Shown one piece after another: positions 9,258 through 17,425 of a stretch of DNA of 64,000 bases. The DNA lies in NCBI RefSeq assembly GCF_004364125.1, contig NZ_SNZV01000014.1, positions 1 to 64,000 on the forward strand, written 5' to 3'. The notes under the pieces were generated by a model. That model was not told the origin of the DNA and ran no database searches. It saw only the letters and a list, made by a program, of their open reading frames with translations. Source of the DNA: Sphingobacterium paludis. GTDB lineage: Bacteria > Bacteroidota > Bacteroidia > Sphingobacteriales > Sphingobacteriaceae. Numbering within the stretch: the first letter of the stretch is position 1; each line of letters begins with the position of its first letter. Made by a program: the position numbers and the translations under genes.

Positions 9258-9285
9258 CCAAGGACGCGTATAAACGCGTCCTTGG
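9258..9285 (+). terminator. Perfect 12-bp hairpin after hmuR-hmuY transcript
   Basis: CCAAGGACGCGT, a 4-nt loop ATAA and ACGCGTCCTTGG form a perfect stem, followed by a T-rich tract (GGTTTAT). It closes the transcript that begins at the TonB receptor and separates it from the next HmuY gene, which has its own promoter-like element. Confidence 0.75.
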
Positions 9286-9349
9286 TTTATAAAGCAAAAT
9301 TCATAAACGAAAAATCATTTTGAATAGACCGAATCTACTGAATCCCAAT

Positions 9350-9357
9350 TATATTTG
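9350..9357 (+). promoter_or_regulatory. Bacteroidota -7 promoter element
   Basis: TATATTTG is a perfect match to the Bacteroidota -7 consensus TAnnTTTG and lies 38 bp upstream of the ATG at 9396. No clear TTG is found at the usual distance upstream. It follows the terminator at 9258-9285, which supports a second transcription unit for the downstream lipoprotein genes. Confidence 0.45.
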
Positions 9358-9395
9358 CTATTATTTATAATGATTTTAAATAAAAACAACAAACC

Positions 9396-10199
9396 ATGAT
9401 GTTTTGTAAACGCATCCATACCTATCTCAACAGCATACGCTATACCCTATTGGTAATGCTCCTTTTGGGCACACTCGTTTCTGCTTGTAGCAAGGGCAAT
9501 GGTACGGAGCCGAGCCCCGAGCCGGATGTTCCGACAAATGATTCCATCTTCAATCGACTTATTGTCGTTAAAAATTTCGGGGAACTCATTCCCGTTGGTG
9601 CGGAACCAACCACACCGCAATCACCCATCTACTATAGCTTAGAAACGAATAGCGCGATCACGGCCGACTACCAACGTACCTCGCGCTGGGACATGTCCTT
9701 CGCCGATATCTACCGCAGCAATATCAATTGCAACAACACGCGAGCGGGGGGCGGTGTCGGTGGCCCTGGCAAAGGAGGTATCTTGTTACTGGAACAAGCT
9801 TTTGAAGATGTGGTTGATATTCCTGCCGATAACCTGTTTAAAACAGGCGATAAACCTTACGGATTGGATATCAACGGCGCCTTAGGAGAAGATATAGGCT
9901 GGGTATTGTATGATTTCAGCGGATCTTTGGTCCGTGACGGCGCGTATGACAACGCTCATATTGCCTATCCCTTAGACAAACCGCTAACTATAAAACTGGA
10001 AAACGGTCAGCTGAAGACAGTGCCTGCGCGAACCCTTGTTATCCGTACGGCGAAAGGAAACTACGCTAAGCTAAAAGTAACCAGCTTTTATAGAGACAAA
10101 TTGGATCGGGATTCTTGGAGAAGAAATGACGCTAAGCCATTTTTCTCGTTCGAGTATGTGTTGGCTAAAGCCGGCAGCAGCAAATTTGAAATTAAATAA
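9396..10199 (+). CDS. HmuY family lipoprotein (second copy)
   Basis: A 267-residue lipoprotein with a long signal sequence ending LVSAC (Cys about 29). It shares the motif order of the HmuY protein encoded at 7699: SRWDMSFADIY, LLLEQAFEDVVDIPADNLF, IGWVLYDFSG, RTLVIRTAKGNYAKLKVTSFY and the closing FFSFEYVL. It carries an insertion with a Gly-rich loop (GGGVGGPGKGG) and is slightly longer. It probably binds heme at the cell surface; whether it has the same ligand or a different porphyrin is unknown. It is the first gene of a second lipoprotein unit and lies 17 bp before a DUF5018-like lipoprotein gene. Confidence 0.82.
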   Translation: MMFCKRIHTYLNSIRYTLLVMLLLGTLVSACSKGNGTEPSPEPDVPTNDSIFNRLIVVKNFGELIPVGAEPTTPQSPIYYSLETNSAITADYQRTSRWDMSFADIYRSNINCNNTRAGGGVGGPGKGGILLLEQAFEDVVDIPADNLFKTGDKPYGLDINGALGEDIGWVLYDFSGSLVRDGAYDNAHIAYPLDKPLTIKLENGQLKTVPARTLVIRTAKGNYAKLKVTSFYRDKLDRDSWRRNDAKPFFSFEYVLAKAGSSKFEIK

Positions 10200-10216
10200 A
10201 GCTAGTTTTTAACCAT

Positions 10217-11197
10217 ATGAACAAGATCTATCTCTTTACACTCCTGCTGAGCATCTTTTGGCTATCGTCTTGCACAAAAACCGAAGGGCTCGAACCGCTG
10301 CCGCAAGATAAGATCACCGTATTTAAAGTGGTCAATTTACCCGATGAAAACGTGATCTATGGCGCAGTGGACAACCAAAAGAATACCATCACCGTATACA
10401 TCCCGTATTACTACAGTTTACTTGTTATTGATCCCGAAATAGAAGTGTCTAACGGTGCACAAATCGACGGGGAAATATGGCCTGTCCTGGTCGAGGAAAA
10501 AGAAAAAACATATACGGTCATTGCTGCCAACGGCAGTAAGCGGACCTATACCTTGATCATCGAATCGCAGAATACGCCATCCTTTGAAGCCGCTTGGGTG
10601 AGCGCGAGTACCTTTTCTTTACGAAAAGCGCCGTTTACTTCTCTTGTAGGCATACAGGGTAACTTTGGACACACCAATACGGCTGCTACGGGCATTATCC
10701 TAGTCAATCAGGAAACGGGAGAGCGTGTAACAATGCCGGTATTAAACTCACTCAAACCGGATATACAAGGTTTTTACGTGCTTATTAACGAAGGCAATAT
10801 TGATGCGCATCGTATTCCGGCAGATACCAAAGCGGGTATATACGATGTGGAGGTACGCAATCTAAATCACGTTTACCAATTAAAAGAGCCCTTGAATATC
10901 CGGTACGTCCAACCTAATCCACACATTCCGCTGGCTGGCGTGCAAGTGCAAAAAAATGCAGACTGGAAAATAGGCCCGGCGCTGGGCACTGTTTTTTTAA
11001 ACCCGAAGGCAGCCAAGGTAACCTTGGATAACAAGGACTATCCGCTCACTATTAAATCGCATTCGCGCACTGAATTGGTGATCACATTTCCCGACGATCT
11101 GCCGGTTGGGACATTCCCTAATGTCAATATTACATTTGAGTTTGAAGGATGGAATACCGTTAGTAAGCCAACAACATTTATGGTATCAGCCACCTAG
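10217..11197 (+). CDS. DUF5018-like surface lipoprotein
   Basis: A 326-residue lipoprotein with signal peptide MNKIYLFTLLLSIFWLSSC (Cys19). Residues about 30-115 form an Ig-like domain with the layout seen in DUF5018-type proteins: KNTITVYIPYYYSLLVIDPEI, then a closing KTYTVIAANGSKRTYTLII. The remainder is predicted beta-strand and IPT/TIG-like, with VQVQKNADWKIGPALG near the C-terminus. The first domain is shared with the lipoprotein encoded at 11920. It has no catalytic signature and is probably a surface binding or scaffold protein. It is located directly after a HmuY gene, suggesting co-operation in heme capture (inference). Confidence 0.7.
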   Translation: MNKIYLFTLLLSIFWLSSCTKTEGLEPLPQDKITVFKVVNLPDENVIYGAVDNQKNTITVYIPYYYSLLVIDPEIEVSNGAQIDGEIWPVLVEEKEKTYTVIAANGSKRTYTLIIESQNTPSFEAAWVSASTFSLRKAPFTSLVGIQGNFGHTNTAATGIILVNQETGERVTMPVLNSLKPDIQGFYVLINEGNIDAHRIPADTKAGIYDVEVRNLNHVYQLKEPLNIRYVQPNPHIPLAGVQVQKNADWKIGPALGTVFLNPKAAKVTLDNKDYPLTIKSHSRTELVITFPDDLPVGTFPNVNITFEFEGWNTVSKPTTFMVSAT

Positions 11198-11258
11198 AAA
11201 AGCATCCACAACCCCTCGGGGCAGTATATATATTTATTTATTTCAACTTTTATTTATT

Positions 11259-11831
11259 ATGAAAATTCAATCAATCTTAAAAACTACATTAGCTGTCGCA
11301 CTTCTTTCCACAACGGTTTTTGCAACTTCTTGCGATAAGGAAAAAGACGAGTCGCAGCTGCAGCTTCAACAAGCGCAGGCCGCTACGCCCTATACGATCA
11401 ACGGCCAATGGGGATCACCATTTAATCCTGTAGGCTGGGCAAAGGTATACGTGAACTTCGCAACGGCAACCCAAAGTACCTCATCAACGGCCACACATCA
11501 AGTTGCCTTCGAGCGTCAGGTAAACGGAAACATTATCGCGGGTGCGGGTTATCAGTTACGCTACATCATAAAGGATATTGATAACGTGACCGCAGCCGAT
11601 TGGAATACGGCAACAGGCGCTACCTCTATTGGTAGTGGCGTGTGGTATAACTACGACACCAGCACAAATGATTATGAGGCAGTGGATCCATTGACCGTTA
11701 TCGTCGCAACAGCGGCGGGTGCACCGGTGTACGCCGTGAAGCTTGTTAGGTTTGATAATATCCAGCAAACAGGTTCAGGCAGCTCATTACAAGTAAAAGC
11801 TGATCCGGTCATCGAATACAAAGCACTTTAA
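11259..11831 (+). CDS. Lipoprotein, possible divergent HmuY relative
   Basis: A 190-residue lipoprotein; the ATG at 11259 gives a proper signal peptide (MKIQSILKTTLAVALLSTTV) ending in the lipobox-like ATSC, whereas any upstream start would run into the preceding gene. The body has the HmuY-like outline KVYVNFATATQ, THQVAFERQVNG (compare the WDLAF strand), GVWYNYDTSTN and VYAVKLVRFDN (compare YAKLQLINAY). The match is distant and the assignment tentative. It sits between two DUF5018-like lipoprotein genes, so the island shows an alternating HmuY-like / DUF5018-like order. Confidence 0.65.
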   Translation: MKIQSILKTTLAVALLSTTVFATSCDKEKDESQLQLQQAQAATPYTINGQWGSPFNPVGWAKVYVNFATATQSTSSTATHQVAFERQVNGNIIAGAGYQLRYIIKDIDNVTAADWNTATGATSIGSGVWYNYDTSTNDYEAVDPLTVIVATAAGAPVYAVKLVRFDNIQQTGSGSSLQVKADPVIEYKAL

Positions 11832-11919
11832 TATTACTTAAGCCGTTTGCTGACCAGTGGATGGGTCGGCAAACTGTTTTCATTCACACATCCGCATATC
11901 AATTTTAATAAAATAGATT

Positions 11920-12594
11920 ATGCTAACCACTGCCATTTCTATCCCATCAAAAAAGATACTATTTTGTATTTGTGTGTCCATAACATGCTTGATCGTATCG
12001 TGCAAGACGGAATACCCCGATTTTCCGTACAACGAAATGGAAAGCTTTTCCATACAAGACGCAGCCGGAAATCCACTGCATGCCAGCATCGTAGGCAATC
12101 AAATCGTAGTTTACTGGCCTCCGTTGGTTGCGCAACCCGAAACCGTGACACCCTATATTACCGTTGCGGAACGCGCCAGTGTAAAGCCTACATCCGGTAC
12201 AGCAATATCGCTGGCCTCCAAAGAACCGATCACGTACACCGTCACCGCACAGGACGGAACCGAGAAGATCTATACATTCGTCTTCCATTATAATCAACCT
12301 ATCTTGATTGCCAATATAACCGACCAACAATATGTCACCGGAGACATTGAATACGCCTACGCATTTTTTCGGATTTCAGGCCAAAACATATTGACCGATT
12401 CGTTACAGACGCAAGGATACCTTGTTGATAAAGAGGGTAAAGAGACAAAGTTAGACATAGCCTCGATCAAATCTACATTTATCACCTTTAGCCGAACAAA
12501 AGCCACGGATCCAGCCCCTGGATTGTATAGGATAAAATTGATATCGGGCAAGTACACGGTATTTACTGACGAATTTGAGGTTGTCCGCTTATAA
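11920..12594 (+). CDS. DUF5018-like surface lipoprotein (second copy)
   Basis: A 224-residue lipoprotein with signal peptide ending CLIVSC (Cys about 28). Its N-terminal domain follows the same plan as the protein encoded at 10217: NQIVVYWPPLVAQPETVTPYI then YTVTAQDGTEKIYTFVF. The C-terminal half (ITDQQYVTGDIEYAYAFFRI to DEFEVVRL) is beta-rich and shorter than in the first copy. No function is recognisable. As the last gene of the lipoprotein run, it is followed by a terminator hairpin at 12666-12691. A role in surface binding of heme or of the HmuY proteins is an inference from position only. Confidence 0.68.
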   Translation: MLTTAISIPSKKILFCICVSITCLIVSCKTEYPDFPYNEMESFSIQDAAGNPLHASIVGNQIVVYWPPLVAQPETVTPYITVAERASVKPTSGTAISLASKEPITYTVTAQDGTEKIYTFVFHYNQPILIANITDQQYVTGDIEYAYAFFRISGQNILTDSLQTQGYLVDKEGKETKLDIASIKSTFITFSRTKATDPAPGLYRIKLISGKYTVFTDEFEVVRL

Positions 12595-12665
12595 GAAAAG
12601 TAGTGCTCATAAAAAACTATAGTCGGCGAAAAGCTGTAGAGCAGCACAACTATTAAAAACAAAAA

Positions 12666-12691
12666 AAACCGGATTCACAGGAATCCGGTTT
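12666..12691. terminator. Terminator hairpin between convergent genes
   Basis: AAACCGGATT and AATCCGGTTT form a perfect 10-bp stem around a 6-nt loop, preceded by an A-run and followed by T-rich sequence, so it can act in both directions. It lies between the lipoprotein run (plus) and the sugar dehydrogenase gene (minus). Confidence 0.75.
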
Positions 12692-12852
12692 ACTTACACA
12701 TTGCCATGAGGCAATACATATATTACTTATTTCATCACAAAAATACAATCTTTTCAGAAGTGACAAGCTGCACCATGTGTTAAAAATAGCTAATTCTTAC
12801 ACCTTGTAGTGAAACAACTACATTTTACACGTACCACAAACATGTCCAATTT

Positions 12853-14094
12853 TTAATAGATGCGGTATAGGCGACCTTGATCCGTAATCGCATAAAGCGC
12901 TCCATCCGCGCCTTGCGTCACGTCTCGGAAGCGTTGATTCTCGCCAGCTAAAAGCCTTTCTTCGCCCACAACCTTACCATCGCGAATAACAAGCCGCACG
13001 ATGTGCTGACCACTTAGCGAGCCGATGAAAAGGTTATGCCGCCACGCTGCATGATGACTATGGTTATAAAACGTCATACCGCTTGGCGAAACAACCGGAT
13101 CCCAATAGTATACGGGTTGTTCCATACCTGGGAGTTGCTGTATGGCGTCCCCTATCACCGCTCCACTATATTCAATACCATAAGTAATAGTTGGCCAACC
13201 GTAGTTTGCTCCAGGTTTTATCAGGTTCAGTTCATCCCCACCGCGTGGACCATGCTCGCCCTGCCAGAGATCTCCGGTTTCGGGATGTATGGCTAAGCCT
13301 TGTGGATTGCGATGCCCTATCGTATACAATTCAGCACGAGCGCCCCCCTGCGTAAAAGTCGGATTATCGGCTGCGGCCTGCCCTTCTGTCGTGATTCGCA
13401 CTATTTTGCCAAGCGCCGAACCTACGTCCTGCGCTTGCGCTCGCGTGGCTAAATCCGATCTTTCGCCGGTACTGACCAATAGATGGCCTGTCCTATCGAA
13501 AAGGATGCGCCCACCATAGTGGAGCGTGCCCGCATAAACCGGTGTTGCCCGGTAAATGACTGTTGCATTTTCGACCTGTCGTTCGTTCGCAGCAAGCACA
13601 CCTCTTGCCACGGCAGTAAGATTACCGCCTGCCTGTGGGTCTGTAAAAACCCAATACAGTCTCCGGTTTGATGCAAAGTTGGGGTCCAAGCAAATGCCGA
13701 GAAGCCCTCCCTGCCCCGCCGCATCGACCGTTGGCAGTCCCGTAATAGGCTCGCTCACCTCTCCCGTGGCTGTTGCTATCCGAAGTGTTCCCGCTTTCTG
13801 CGTGATCAGGAGTCGCCCATCCGGCAAACTCGTAATACCCCAAGGACTAGTGAGTTGTGTGCTAATAACATTGGCTGTATAATTCGACCTGGTCGTTACG
13901 CCTGGTGCGCGTGTTTGTCCAACAAATGCTGGTGCGTAGTCGGTCTCCGCGTGATTTGTTTCCACTGGCGGCCCCAGTACCATCGTATCTTGGATAACGT
14001 CATTGGTCTTACAGGAATAAAGGCCGGCAGTACAACTAAGGATTAAGCCAAACAAGACTGCTCCTTTGAGAAAAAATGGAGTGAACGTTTTCAT
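12853..14094 (-). CDS. PQQ-dependent aldose sugar dehydrogenase-like lipoprotein
   Basis: A 413-residue six-bladed beta-propeller of the glucose/sorbosone dehydrogenase family (soluble aldose dehydrogenase, YliI/Asd type). The signal peptide ends at a Cys near residue 28 (AGLYSC), predicting a lipoprotein. Family motifs: SPWGITSLPDGRLLITQ, LLGICLDPNF, HYGGRILFD, GHRNPQGLAIHP and the very conserved GEHGPRGGDELN that lines the PQQ site. It would oxidise aldose sugars in the periplasm and pass electrons to the respiratory chain. Transcribed toward the heme lipoproteins but apparently unrelated to them; no PQQ biosynthesis gene is visible in the window. Confidence 0.88.
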   Translation of the reverse strand: MKTFTPFFLKGAVLFGLILSCTAGLYSCKTNDVIQDTMVLGPPVETNHAETDYAPAFVGQTRAPGVTTRSNYTANVISTQLTSPWGITSLPDGRLLITQKAGTLRIATATGEVSEPITGLPTVDAAGQGGLLGICLDPNFASNRRLYWVFTDPQAGGNLTAVARGVLAANERQVENATVIYRATPVYAGTLHYGGRILFDRTGHLLVSTGERSDLATRAQAQDVGSALGKIVRITTEGQAAADNPTFTQGGARAELYTIGHRNPQGLAIHPETGDLWQGEHGPRGGDELNLIKPGANYGWPTITYGIEYSGAVIGDAIQQLPGMEQPVYYWDPVVSPSGMTFYNHSHHAAWRHNLFIGSLSGQHIVRLVIRDGKVVGEERLLAGENQRFRDVTQGADGALYAITDQGRLYRIY

Positions 14095-14188
14095 AGTTAG
14101 CTGTATATCTGATTACAAGTATATAACACGAAATGCTGAAATAGGTTCTAAAAATTTTGAAGATGGTCGGTGATTCGTTTTGGCAACG

Positions 14189-14196
14189 TATCTTTG
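14189..14196 (+). promoter_or_regulatory. Bacteroidota -7 promoter element
   Basis: TATCTTTG matches TAnnTTTG perfectly, 65 bp upstream of the ATG at 14261. No clear TTG was found at the usual spacing. It probably starts the transcript for the HTH protein. Confidence 0.4.
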
Positions 14197-14260
14197 TACA
14201 ACATCTATATATCGAATGCGATGTTTTAAATAGATAATATAAAATTATTTGATCTACATC

Positions 14261-14863
14261 ATGTACGGAGAAGCAACATACAGGCGGGAATATGGCAAAC
14301 AAGTTGAAAAATACTTGAAAGCTTTCGGTTTGACAGAGGAAGACTTAGGGAAACTAATCAACTCTAGTTCGGACAATGTGCGCGATATTGTGCAAGGTGT
14401 TGTCGGACTTAGCCTAGGAAAGATGATAAAAATTGCGAATGTGTTCTCTGTGCATTATTATCAATTTGCCGACCCCGCCTATCCATTGCCCGAAGAAAGG
14501 CATTTATCCAGCAGTACCCGCAAAAAAATCGAAAAGCGTAAATCTATGGGCGTGGTAGTGCGGGATAATCAAAACCTGCTGGCCAAAGAGCTCGATCGAT
14601 TGATAACTGCCGGTTTTCTGAATAAACCGGTTACCGCATCGGCCATACATCAAGCGATGGATCCAGGCCTATCCAACCGAAATCCAACCGAAATCAGCAA
14701 CCTTCTCCTCAAGCGCCCTCGTAACCAGCTAATCGCAAAATTAGCTGCAAAAATTGGTAAGCAAAATCTGTATGTACACCGAGATTTTCTCCCGCATTAC
14801 AAGCCGCAGCAGACGCTCGATCTATTCCCATCTGCTGAGCAAGAAGATCGTGTGCTGAAATAG
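14261..14863 (+). CDS. HTH-domain protein, XRE-like N-terminus
   Basis: A 200-residue protein; the ATG at 14261 is preferred over a TTG 12 bp upstream. Residues about 5-70 look like a Cro/C1-type helix-turn-helix (YLKAFGLTEEDLGKLINSS, then LSLGKMIKIANVF), as found in many Bacteroidota small regulators. The C-terminal part is basic (STRKKIEKRKSM; LLLKRPRNQLIAKLAAKIG) with a second possible DNA-binding region, but I do not recognise it. It is divergent from the sugar dehydrogenase gene and lies upstream of the S41 protease gene; whether it regulates either is unknown. Confidence 0.7.
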   Translation: MYGEATYRREYGKQVEKYLKAFGLTEEDLGKLINSSSDNVRDIVQGVVGLSLGKMIKIANVFSVHYYQFADPAYPLPEERHLSSSTRKKIEKRKSMGVVVRDNQNLLAKELDRLITAGFLNKPVTASAIHQAMDPGLSNRNPTEISNLLLKRPRNQLIAKLAAKIGKQNLYVHRDFLPHYKPQQTLDLFPSAEQEDRVLK

Positions 14864-14918
14864 CAATATGCATAGTCGAATCATCGGTTTTAATAGATGA
14901 AGAAATAGCGAATCGTGT

Positions 14919-14926
14919 ACATTTGT
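14919..14926 (+). promoter_or_regulatory. Bacteroidota -7 promoter element
   Basis: TACATTTG matches TAnnTTTG and lies 31 bp upstream of the S41 protease start at 14958. The usual upstream TTG is not evident, so the call rests on the -7 element and position. Confidence 0.4.
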
Positions 14927-14957
14927 TATTATTTAGAATAATTTCAAATAAAACGCC

Positions 14958-16274
14958 ATGCACAACCGTTTAGCGAATTTGCTCTTTATCAGTCGTCCTA
15001 GTAAGAAACCTACGACTATGGCGTGCATGACGTATATGCTGATCCTGATCTCCTTGATTTTCTCCTGCAAAAAAGACAAAAGTGACTATGCTGAAGACGA
15101 GCTTCGCTCACCTCGTACAGGGAGTCGCATGGAATTGACCTTAGATTCCATATTTCTTTACAGTCGGCAAGTCTATTTATGGCGGCAAAGCCTACCTTCT
15201 TACACTGCATTCGACCCTCGGGGCCGTTATGGATCTATCGTTCCCGAGTTGCGTGCATACCAAAACGAACTGTACGATATCACACAGCTTTCAAAAGATC
15301 CTAGCGGCAGGCCCTATGAGTGGGCAGGCATAGAACAAAGGGCTAAATATTCCTACTTGGAGCGCATAAGAGCGCCATCTTCGTCTGAACGACATGCATC
15401 AATTGGGTTGACCAACTTTGTAAACCACCTTCAATTTTGGGATATGGGTACGGCGAAGGTGGCCTACCTGTACCTATCCAGCTTTCCGGATCTTGCGAAA
15501 ATAAGATCCGAACTCGACGGCATCTTTGAACATATACAACAACGAGCGGTTACGCACCTTATTGTAGACCTACGCCATAACGGTGGCGGCTTTATCAATT
15601 CAGCGGTCTATTTAGCTAACCTTATTGCACCGGATCAATTGAACGGTAAGACCATGTTTGTCGAGCAATTTAACGAAGAGATGCAGAACGGCAAAGCCCG
15701 CATACTACGAAAACAGGTTTATCGCGATGCAAATGGCAAAACCGTGCACTATCAAGGTAGGCTAGCAACCATGGCTGATGTGGATTACAGTGAAAAAGCC
15801 AACACGCAGTTATACGCCAAACAAGGAAATTTCAATTCCGTCCAAAAGCTGTATTTTATAGTGTCTGGAAGAACAGCATCAGCGAGTGAATTATTAATAA
15901 GCAGCTTCAAACCCTATATTCCCTTAAAGCTTATTGGGCAAAAAACGTATGGGAAACCGGTTGGCTTCTTCCCTATTCAGATAGACAATTACCGTATTTA
16001 CTTAGCAAGCTTTCTTCTTAAAAATGCAGCAGGCTGGTCGGACTATTTTGACGGCATACCCGTAGATATTCCAATCAACGATACGCTCACCGATAACCAG
16101 CAGATTGGTCAACCGGAAGAGAAAATGCTGGCCGCAGCATTGCACGATATCGCTTCTGGCAACCATAAGATGACACCAAAACAAACCTTTCATACTACGA
16201 AAACCATATCCGGAAGCAGCCCTACCTCCCTTATAAAAAAAGATTATTACCTATTACCCCCGGCACGTGAATAG
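14958..16274 (+). CDS. S41 family (tail-specific protease-like) peptidase, lipoprotein
   Basis: A 438-residue peptidase of clan SK, family S41. It begins with a signal sequence ending LISLIFSC (Cys37 if translation starts here; an ATG at 15018 would also give a usable signal). The catalytic region is visible: VDLRHNGGGFINSAVYL (substrate-binding strand) and TASASELL with the nucleophile Ser308, followed 25 residues later by the general-base Lys333 in TYGKPVGF, the spacing expected in CtpA/Prc. No PDZ domain is apparent, as in several Bacteroidota S41 lipoproteins. It probably degrades envelope proteins or peptides. It lies 21 bp upstream of the short Fur-like gene. Confidence 0.85.
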   Translation: MHNRLANLLFISRPSKKPTTMACMTYMLILISLIFSCKKDKSDYAEDELRSPRTGSRMELTLDSIFLYSRQVYLWRQSLPSYTAFDPRGRYGSIVPELRAYQNELYDITQLSKDPSGRPYEWAGIEQRAKYSYLERIRAPSSSERHASIGLTNFVNHLQFWDMGTAKVAYLYLSSFPDLAKIRSELDGIFEHIQQRAVTHLIVDLRHNGGGFINSAVYLANLIAPDQLNGKTMFVEQFNEEMQNGKARILRKQVYRDANGKTVHYQGRLATMADVDYSEKANTQLYAKQGNFNSVQKLYFIVSGRTASASELLISSFKPYIPLKLIGQKTYGKPVGFFPIQIDNYRIYLASFLLKNAAGWSDYFDGIPVDIPINDTLTDNQQIGQPEEKMLAAALHDIASGNHKMTPKQTFHTTKTISGSSPTSLIKKDYYLLPPARE

Positions 16275-16294
16275 ACCACTATAAACAAAAGCTT

Positions 16295-16570
16295 ATGCAT
16301 ATGAACATCGAAAACAGGCCCAACAAGTGGATCCAGGAATTGAAAGACCGCGGGCACGCGGCCAGTCGCCAACGCATTCTTATTATGACGGCCCTATCCG
16401 AAAAAAGGGTTATCCATGATATGGAAAGCTTTTGGCTGGAGTTGCGCCAAGAGCACCCGATCTCTTGGGCTACCTTTTACAGCTTTATTCGCTTAGCGGT
16501 GAAGGAGAAATGGATCGCCAAACAGGGCAAGGTATCAACGTATGCGCGCTATAAGGTATTGGTTGACTGA
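16295..16570 (+). CDS. Short Fur-like winged-helix protein lacking the metal-binding half
   Basis: A 91-residue protein whose sequence follows the DNA-binding domain of Fur family repressors: LKDRGHAASRQRILIMTAL (helix 1-2), then HPISWATFYSFIRLAVKEKWI in the place of the recognition helix and wing of Fur. It stops where the family's metal-binding, dimerising C-terminal domain (normally 50 to 60 further residues with HxHxxH) would begin. It could be a genuine stand-alone DNA binder, or a truncated regulator. Location between the protease and heme oxygenase genes suggests a link to iron. An alternative start is the ATG 6 bp downstream. Family assignment is moderate. Confidence 0.6.
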   Translation: MHMNIENRPNKWIQELKDRGHAASRQRILIMTALSEKRVIHDMESFWLELRQEHPISWATFYSFIRLAVKEKWIAKQGKVSTYARYKVLVD

Positions 16571-16616
16571 CTGATTTTCTAAGCTCATGCAGTAGATTTT
16601 AACAGATTTTAAGAGG

Positions 16617-16754
16617 ATGGAATCTTTCTACATGATACAGAAATTCTTATATTTGATCTGGAAAGGATGTATCGCGGTAGTTATTTGCCTGTCCCGCTGC
16701 GCAGACGATCGAGAAGCGTTACTTTTTGATAGCCGCCTAGCAACGATGAATTAG
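16617..16754 (+). CDS. Possible small membrane or exported protein
   Basis: A 45-codon open frame preceded by an AAGAGG-like ribosome-binding sequence 1 bp from the ATG. It has a hydrophobic segment (IWKGCIAVVICLS) followed by RCADD, reminiscent of a short lipoprotein though the position before the Cys is Arg. It lies in the 273-bp gap between the Fur-like gene and the heme oxygenase gene. Coding status is uncertain. Confidence 0.22.
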   Translation: MESFYMIQKFLYLIWKGCIAVVICLSRCADDREALLFDSRLATMN

Positions 16755-16843
16755 CGATTTTCATACATCATTAATCATATATCAGCATACAACGTAATGC
16801 AGAAATCTGAATATTTGTATAGAATCGTTTTAAATAATAAACT

Positions 16844-17410
16844 ATGGTATTAAGCGAAAATATTAAAGAAAATACAAAGGCTGCCCACCAAAAGCTGGAA
16901 GGAGTTGTCGTGCGACAGTTGAAAGCTGTACGATCCAATATGGACTATGCAGAAGTGTTGAAAAATTTCTACGCGTATTTCAATACAGTAGAGCTGGCTA
17001 TCGCCCCATTTATTACTCCGGATGTGTTACCCGATTATCAAGAACGCCGAAACTCTTCGCACATCAAAGATGACATTCTCGAACTGGGAAGTGATACCAA
17101 TGAGCTGCCTGTAGCATTTGCACCATCTATCCAGAATACGTTAGATGCTTTGTCAGCACTGTACGTGCTGGAGGGCTCCATCATGGGTGGGCCATACATC
17201 GTACAAATGCTCAACAAATATGGTATCGAATTGGGCACGTCGTTTTTCTCAGGTTATGGCGAAAATACAGGCAACATGTGGGCGGCATTTACGGCTGCGT
17301 TGAACCAGCATGCGCAGGATCCTGCCGATCACGAACGTGCTATAGCCGTAGCAAATGAAACATTCGCTAAGTTTGGAGATGTTTTTGCATCAAGCACGGT
17401 GGAAAAATAG
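16844..17410 (+). CDS. hemO: Heme oxygenase (biliverdin-producing)
   Basis: A 188-residue alpha-helical protein of the bacterial HO-1-like heme oxygenase family. His15 in KAAHQKLEG fits the proximal heme ligand, and GSIMGGPYI (111-119) fits the glycine-rich distal helix that holds heme and oxygen. It would open imported heme to biliverdin, CO and free iron in the cytoplasm, completing the pathway that starts with the hmu genes. A 43-residue membrane protein gene follows 15 bp downstream. No clear iron box could be identified upstream. Symbol given by function; the exact subfamily is uncertain. Confidence 0.88.
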   Translation: MVLSENIKENTKAAHQKLEGVVVRQLKAVRSNMDYAEVLKNFYAYFNTVELAIAPFITPDVLPDYQERRNSSHIKDDILELGSDTNELPVAFAPSIQNTLDALSALYVLEGSIMGGPYIVQMLNKYGIELGTSFFSGYGENTGNMWAAFTAALNQHAQDPADHERAIAVANETFAKFGDVFASSTVEK

Positions 17411-17425
17411 TCTTGCAACTCGCCC

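Noticed and set aside
11106-11258. Upstream extension of the lipoprotein gene that overlaps the preceding gene
   Set aside because: Only the ATG at 11259 gives a signal peptide; the upstream frame overlaps the end of the DUF5018-like gene in another frame and has no family-like sequence.
11847-12293. Overlapping frame of 148 codons inside the lipoprotein gene at 11920
   Set aside because: It is out of frame with a gene that has a signal peptide and domain match, and its sequence has no recognisable features.
14249-14260. TTG start four codons upstream of the HTH protein start
   Set aside because: The ATG at 14261 is a better start; the TTG adds only MIYI and has no ribosome-binding sequence.
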